In this document: positions 59,993 through 64,000 of the stretch, piece by piece
Layout: every line of letters begins with the position of its first letter
Position numbering within the stretch: position 1 is the stretch's first letter
DNA from: Pythium myriotylum
Taxonomy: Eukaryota > Oomycota > Peronosporomycetes > Pythiales > Pythiaceae
Assembly: GCA_023091665.1 (NCBI GenBank)
Contig: JALJCQ010000017.1
Location: forward strand, 1,426,001 to 1,490,000
Length of the DNA: 64,000 nt
Reading direction: 5' to 3'
The notes under the pieces: model-generated
Told to the model about the DNA's origin: nothing
Database searches by the model: none
What the model saw: only the letters and a program-made list of their open reading frames with translations
Program-made: the position numbers and the translations under genes

Positions 59993-60854
59993 TCACGTGC
60001 TGCTTCGACCTGCATCGGGGTTCGCAGTCGCACCAGAGCCCGCTGCACTTGAATCACCCGCCGAGTTCATTCTTGCCATAGGCTGCGGGGCCATCATCCC
60101 GTAACCGTGAGGAGCAGCCATTGGGTACGCCATTTGCGCCCCTCCGGCGTAACCAGAAGGCATGCCCATGGCCATAGGACGCATCACGGGTGCCATACCG
60201 CCATAAGCCATGGAAGGATCGTGAAATCTCTGGGGCCCGGCACCCATGCCTGCATACGCCGTCTGGCCTCCCATCGAAGACATCCGTGCGTGGTACTGCG
60301 CCTGTGCCATTGCCTGCATTTGTGCTTGAGCTGCTTGGTTGAAGCGAGGAGCCATTTGCATCTGAGGATGACCCATCGCCATTTGTGGCGCCATTGTCAT
60401 AGGGTTCATTGGCATTCCGCGAGGAGCATATTGAGCCTGTGGAGGGGCGTAGTACGCGGCTGGAGGTGGTCGCGGCGGCTGATCGGACGACTCGTCGGCC
60501 CATTTCGCGAGTGTCATGAGGTTCTTGTTGAGCTTCTTCCGCTTCTTGTCGAGCTGTTCAGCAACATCGCCCTGTTGACCCGTGCCTTTAGCTTGCTTGA
60601 TTTGATTGTTTAACGTGATGATCTCTACGATGAGGTTCGAATTCTCATCCAGCATCGCCTGCCCATACCAAAAGCACTGGTCAGAGTCGTCCGTGTCGAA
60701 GCCTAATGTATCGGCAGCTAACCTGGATCTGCTCGGAGGAGATTTCCTTTGGCTCTAGATCTTCCTGTCCGGGGGCCTTTGCTGCGAACGCAGTGGCAGT
60801 CGGTGCTATCGGCGACGCCGCGGGAGCGCCCACTGCTACTGTTGGCGCGTTCAT
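59993..60854 (-). CDS. SS18: SS18/GIF-like transcriptional coactivator (SSXT domain)
   Basis: SS18 (plant GIF) proteins are coactivators attached to SWI/SNF complexes. Exon 1: MNAPTVAVGAPAASPIAPTA ending KEISSEQIQ. After a short intron exon 2 gives AMLDENSNLIVEIITLNNQI, then VAEQLDKKRKKLNKNLMTLA with KWADESSDQPPRPP. The order ISSEQIQ-xx-LDEN-xLI-xI-----GK-xE---Q--LQKNLMxLA is the SSXT (SNH) domain. The remainder is Met-, Ala-, Gln-, Gly- and Pro-rich (PMNPMTMAPQMAMGHPQM), like the family's QPGY tail. Complete at about 270 residues. Divergent from the mL59-like gene. Confidence 0.87.
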
Positions 60855-60972
60855 GGCTTCCAAGAACTGCTTGTTTGTCGAGGAACAAACGTCACTGTAC
60901 TGTACTGACACTTGAAAGTACGATAGGGTTTTCTGATGCAAGATTGGTCAAATATTAATGGCTGCTTCGTCC

Positions 60973-60977
60973 ATTGG
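60973..60977. promoter_or_regulatory. CCAAT box between SS18-like and mL59-like genes
   Basis: ATTGG lies 75 bases before the mL59-like ATG and about 119 from the SS18-like start. Function inferred from position. Confidence 0.35.
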
Positions 60978-61051
60978 TTTAAACTTGTACAATCAACTGT
61001 GGTTGGGAAGGCGGCATCACTGCCATCGACGAAAGCGCCTTGGGAAGCTCA

Positions 61052-61444
61052 ATGACGACTGTTGGCCGTTTCCTGCGCATGTCGGCCGTGGAGGCCGAGG
61101 CTGCCATGAAGCCGCAGCTCGTGGACGGCAAGTGGAAGCAGCCTCTGCTCTCGCGCCGTAAGATCGCGCTTGTGAAGAAGCACGCCCTCAGAAATGGCCT
61201 CGCCGGTCAATGGGTCGAGGGCGAAGGTGGATGGAAGGAGACGTGGGACGCTCCTCAGAAGCACCATGTGATGCGCCCACCCCGAGGACATCTCAACGAG
61301 CGGAACGAGTTTGAACGCGTCAAGAAGGTTCAAGCGGCCCTGGCGAATATGCCGACCAAGATCGCTGAACACAAGAAGGCGGTGAAGCAGTCAAAGCCCC
61401 TGCGAGGTCTTGACAAGTGGCTGAACGAGTCCGACCCATACTAA
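61052..61444 (+). CDS. mL59-like mitochondrial ribosomal protein
   Basis: The 130-residue single exon reads MTTVGRFLRMSAVEAEAAMK, then QLVDGKWKQPLLSRRKIALV with KKHALRNGLAGQWV, WDAPQKHHVMRPPRGHLNER and LANMPTKIAEHKKAVKQSK. The GKW--P-LSRR--A-L-KKA---G segment followed by a K/RGH-xxR stretch is what fungal mL59 (Mrpl25-type) proteins show. The basic, helical tail suits an rRNA contact. Codon use is biased. The ATG is the first in frame; a longer frame would need TTG. Mitochondrial location is inferred. The assignment is by pattern, so moderate. Confidence 0.6.
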   Translation: MTTVGRFLRMSAVEAEAAMKPQLVDGKWKQPLLSRRKIALVKKHALRNGLAGQWVEGEGGWKETWDAPQKHHVMRPPRGHLNERNEFERVKKVQAALANMPTKIAEHKKAVKQSKPLRGLDKWLNESDPY

Positions 61445-61928
61445 CAAGAACTCGTCAACGACTTGTCAAGGAACCCAGAGAGACCGATCAGTTATTGGTG
61501 ATAGAATGAATGCGTTTCTCTCTTCCTGAAGATGAACCCCATTTGCGCCCTCTATACTCCGTACGCACGCTTTACTTTTCGTCATTACGTTGGCATCCAT
61601 ACACTTGCCGCCATAACAAAATGGGACAGAAAGCTCGGGCGCCAGATCCATTCAAGAGGGAGGCTATAAATGGACAACACGTGAAACCTACCATTAGTAG
61701 ACCTGTGAGCCACAGTCGAAGGAAAGGGGCTAATGAGCACATTGACGGGTCAGCATCATCTCGTTGGCGAAAGGAACAGCTTCGTTTCCTCATCACGGGC
61801 AAGGACGATGGATCATACCACCCCAGTATTCTCGTCGTCTCCTCGTGTAACCGCACGGTTGCTCCGGCAAGTTGTAAACAGAGCTTCTTCCAAAAAGGTC
61901 GAAATTGTTCTGACGTTTGTTCCATAGG
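61445..61928. other. Intergenic region before the lectin-like gene
   Basis: No gene is firmly supported. A plus-strand frame starting at MDHTTPVFSSSPRVTARL (near 61809) reaches the start of the next gene and would suit a cytosolic N-terminus for a type II membrane protein, but I cannot find an intron that joins it in frame. Confidence 0.35.
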
Positions 61929-64000
61929 ATGTGTTTGTTCCTAAATATCATGGTGGTTGTCGTCGTCATCTTCGTGAGTGCATGGTATTTTCCGCCCACG
62001 ACAACGTCAGGAATGGTTGAGCAAGTCATCAGACAAGGAGATATGTCGCTCCTTGAGATTCCGACTCGTACAGATACAGATCCGGGCCAAGGACACGGGA
62101 TTTCTGAACGTGAAAAACTCGGTGAAAGAATTACGAGTGATGGCCGCGGACCATCGTCCACTACAAACACCTCTCACAACGAGGCTTCGAACGTCTTGAT
62201 AGATAACAGTGTCCCCGCCAAGAAACCAAGACTGCGCGTCAATCCGACGTCCCGAAAGCCAACAGTCAGTCCATCACCTACTGACCAACGGACGCTATCA
62301 ATTCAACCACAAAGCTATCATCTGACAGCTGAACAAACGAATTCCCCCACGGCAAGCGCGGGTTTGCTTTTGTCGATATCATTGCCAGGTTCCCAAGCAC
62401 AAAGCATGCAGGAGTTGCTCCGTCGAATGAAAACGACCATTTTACCCATGAATGAGAAGACATCAAAGCCGGCATCACAAAATTCTCTTCCTCGCAAGGA
62501 AGGCAGTCAAAAAGTAATGCAAGTTCCCTTATCCCTGGGTGATGGCGGTTGGTGCAATTCGTTTAGTTTGTCGGCATCGGGTGGTTTAACGAACAGGCTT
62601 TGTGCGGTAGGAATTCAAGGAAACCTTGTTCTTTGGCTCGCATCAAACGAAGGAGTGGAAGTTGAGAATATGGATGAGTGCATGATTCTCGGGACGGCTT
62701 GTGAGATTAAAGCGTGGGTAGTTTGTGTGTAGTCGTCATTTTCTTTGATGCCTGACCTCATTGTCGTGGCAACGGCGTAGCTGGAAGAGCAAAGTGAAGT
62801 TTCAGAATAACTCGGTTGATTTCCGTCCGATTGCCAGTCGTATACACCCTGTCCTAGTGCCAAGATCTCAGAATGGTCTTTCGACGGTGTCTGTTTCTTG
62901 CGGCTTTGCCGATGCAAGTGGTGTCACTCTTCAGGAAACCACGACCCTCTTCTTTGTGCTCGCGCCATCTGAAATCGAGGTTGGTACAACGTTCGTTGTA
63001 AGGTGTTGGGCTAACAAATTCATGACTGGCGTAGGCTGGCGATACATATCGCGGGCAAAAATTCTTTGGAACTTCACCGTATGGGCAGTTTCTACTTCAC
63101 GGAGGTAAACCGGCCTCCTTTACCGAGGGCGGCTTGGTTGAGAGCTCATTTTCTTCTCGCAACGGCGAGTTTTTGCTTATAACGTATCGAATCCAACGCC
63201 AGAAGGTTGAGATCAAGACGAACGGCATTGAATGGGTGTCACGAGGAAAGGAGACTGAGCCATTCATGGCTCATGTATCTCGCAATGGATACCTCGCTCT
63301 GGGGAACGTCAAACCCGTTTGCGATACCAACAGCTTCCAAGGACGCATTGCCGAAGTCTTAGTCTACGAGACTGCCCTCTCGAACGCAAGAATCGATGCC
63401 ATCGAGCGTTACTTATTCAATAAGTGGTGGGGGGAGAGACCTCCCAAACGACCACCAGTCGTCTTCACCTCGAGCCAACAGATTCATGCTGCTGCGGATG
63501 GATCAGGTGAAGCAGACATAACTCCGGCCAAAACTGCGACAACGGATACAACTCTCACTCCAGACGAGATTTCAGTACAGGCTAAAGTTGGTGATGAAGA
63601 TGCATCGACTCTGCCTCGAATATTCGATTCGGAGGGAGTGTTTGAGTGGCTACCTTCTCCCGAACTTCTCGCAGCTATCACTAGAGAGCGAGGAATTGAG
63701 TCAAGTCAGTTGGTGGTCCAGTGGAAGGAAGCTGTGAGTGAGAAGGTGGCGTCAATTCGCAACTTCCAGTTTGGCGGCGAGATCTTGCGTGCTTTCATTC
63801 GGGAAAGGCGTGATGAGCTGGTGACTCGACGAGAAAACCTCTTTGGAGGGCAGTAAGTTGTCTCAATACAGTACATCCAAACTAGATAAGAATGTGTTTG
63901 TAACTGATAGTCATGTCAAGACACATCGCGTTCTTGTCGAATTCCAGAGCAACCGAACTCCGTCATCCGTCCAGATCGAGAGGAGCGATGGCGGCGCTCG
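61929..64000 (+). CDS. Type II membrane protein with lectin-like (LamG/concanavalin) domain, partial at right edge
   Basis: The protein starts MCLFLNIMVVVVVIFVSAWY, a signal anchor, followed by a Ser/Thr/Pro-rich stalk (about residues 30-200). After an intron with donor in AAAGC|gtggg, exon 2 reads WKSKVKFQNNSVDFRPIASR, GLSTVSVSCGFADASGVTLQ and TTLFFVLAPSEIEVG. A second intron leads to FFGTSPYGQFLLHGGKPASF, ISYRIQRQKV-like ITYRIQRQKVEIKTNGIEWV and GRIAEVLVYETALSNARIDA with IERYLFNKWW, the beta-sandwich ending typical of LamG/ConA-like domains. It then has a spacer and a helix. A donor at 63854 joins HVKTHRVLVEFQSN, so the gene continues past the window. Golgi or cell-surface location is inferred; the enzyme or partner domain, if any, lies beyond the edge. 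Confidence 0.6.

Noticed and set aside
1..64000. tRNA, rRNA, CRISPR arrays, transposon ends or long terminal repeats
   Set aside because: Read on both strands, I saw no T-loop consensus set, repeat-spacer pattern, transposase motif or long direct or inverted repeats. A computed search would be more sensitive.

Overview
The window is nuclear DNA of a eukaryote with a very compact genome. It is most likely an oomycete or a related flagellated heterotrophic stramenopile. The evidence is: nearly every gene is a conserved eukaryotic housekeeping gene; introns are short (about 55-80 bases) GT-AG introns; coding sequence covers most of both strands; neighbouring genes are usually 50-250 bases apart; and cilium-linked genes (a BBIP1 homologue and a SPAG1-like gene) sit beside a NUP50-type nucleoporin and an XPR1-type phosphate exporter. 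The lineage call is inference; no rRNA or lineage-diagnostic marker is present. I find no transposons, CRISPR arrays, tRNA or rRNA genes.

Layout. 0-9.6 kb: GET4, a hidden two-exon BBIP1, ESF1, a GRIP-domain golgin, ORC6, a short RPC5, and an unrecognised acidic nuclear protein rich in SUMO consensus sites. 9.9-19.6 kb: NOP58 and RPS19 back to back, TRAPPC2, a mitochondrial carrier-like protein, an acylphosphatase-like protein, EMC7, a LarA-type (nickel-pincer lactate racemase family) enzyme, NDUFA8, LSM1 and NDUFA5. 19.7-27.6 kb: SAS10/UTP3, a CBP3 chaperone carrying a WW domain, CMC2, TIM13, RPS21, prefoldin 2, a coiled-coil protein, mitochondrial acyl carrier protein and FYV7. 27.6-47.8 kb: large genes in one or few exons (WDR59, NAA25, POL5/MYBBP1A), with SCO1, a NUP50-like FG nucleoporin, a bZIP factor, XPR1 and CHMP1. 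48-64 kb: purine nucleoside phosphorylase, a WDR44-like protein, SPAG1-like, CSL4, POP5, mL53, SAP18, SRP14, ATAD5, SS18-like, mL59-like, and a partial type II membrane protein with a lectin-like domain that runs off the right edge.

Functional themes. Three themes dominate. (1) Ribosome and RNA biogenesis: ESF1, NOP58, SAS10, FYV7, POL5, CSL4, POP5, LSM1, RPS19, RPS21. (2) Mitochondrial assembly: NDUFA8, NDUFA5, acyl carrier protein, CBP3, CMC2, TIM13, SCO1, mL53, mL59-like. (3) Membrane traffic and protein targeting: GET4, TRAPPC2, GRIP golgin, EMC7, CHMP1, SRP14. About sixteen pairs are divergent with short shared upstream regions, several with CCAAT boxes 27-80 bases from a start codon. 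Small genes carry several introns, while the longest reading frames have none or few. Several introns are a multiple of three long and free of stop codons, so the unspliced transcript stays open; these must be removed to recover family-like proteins.
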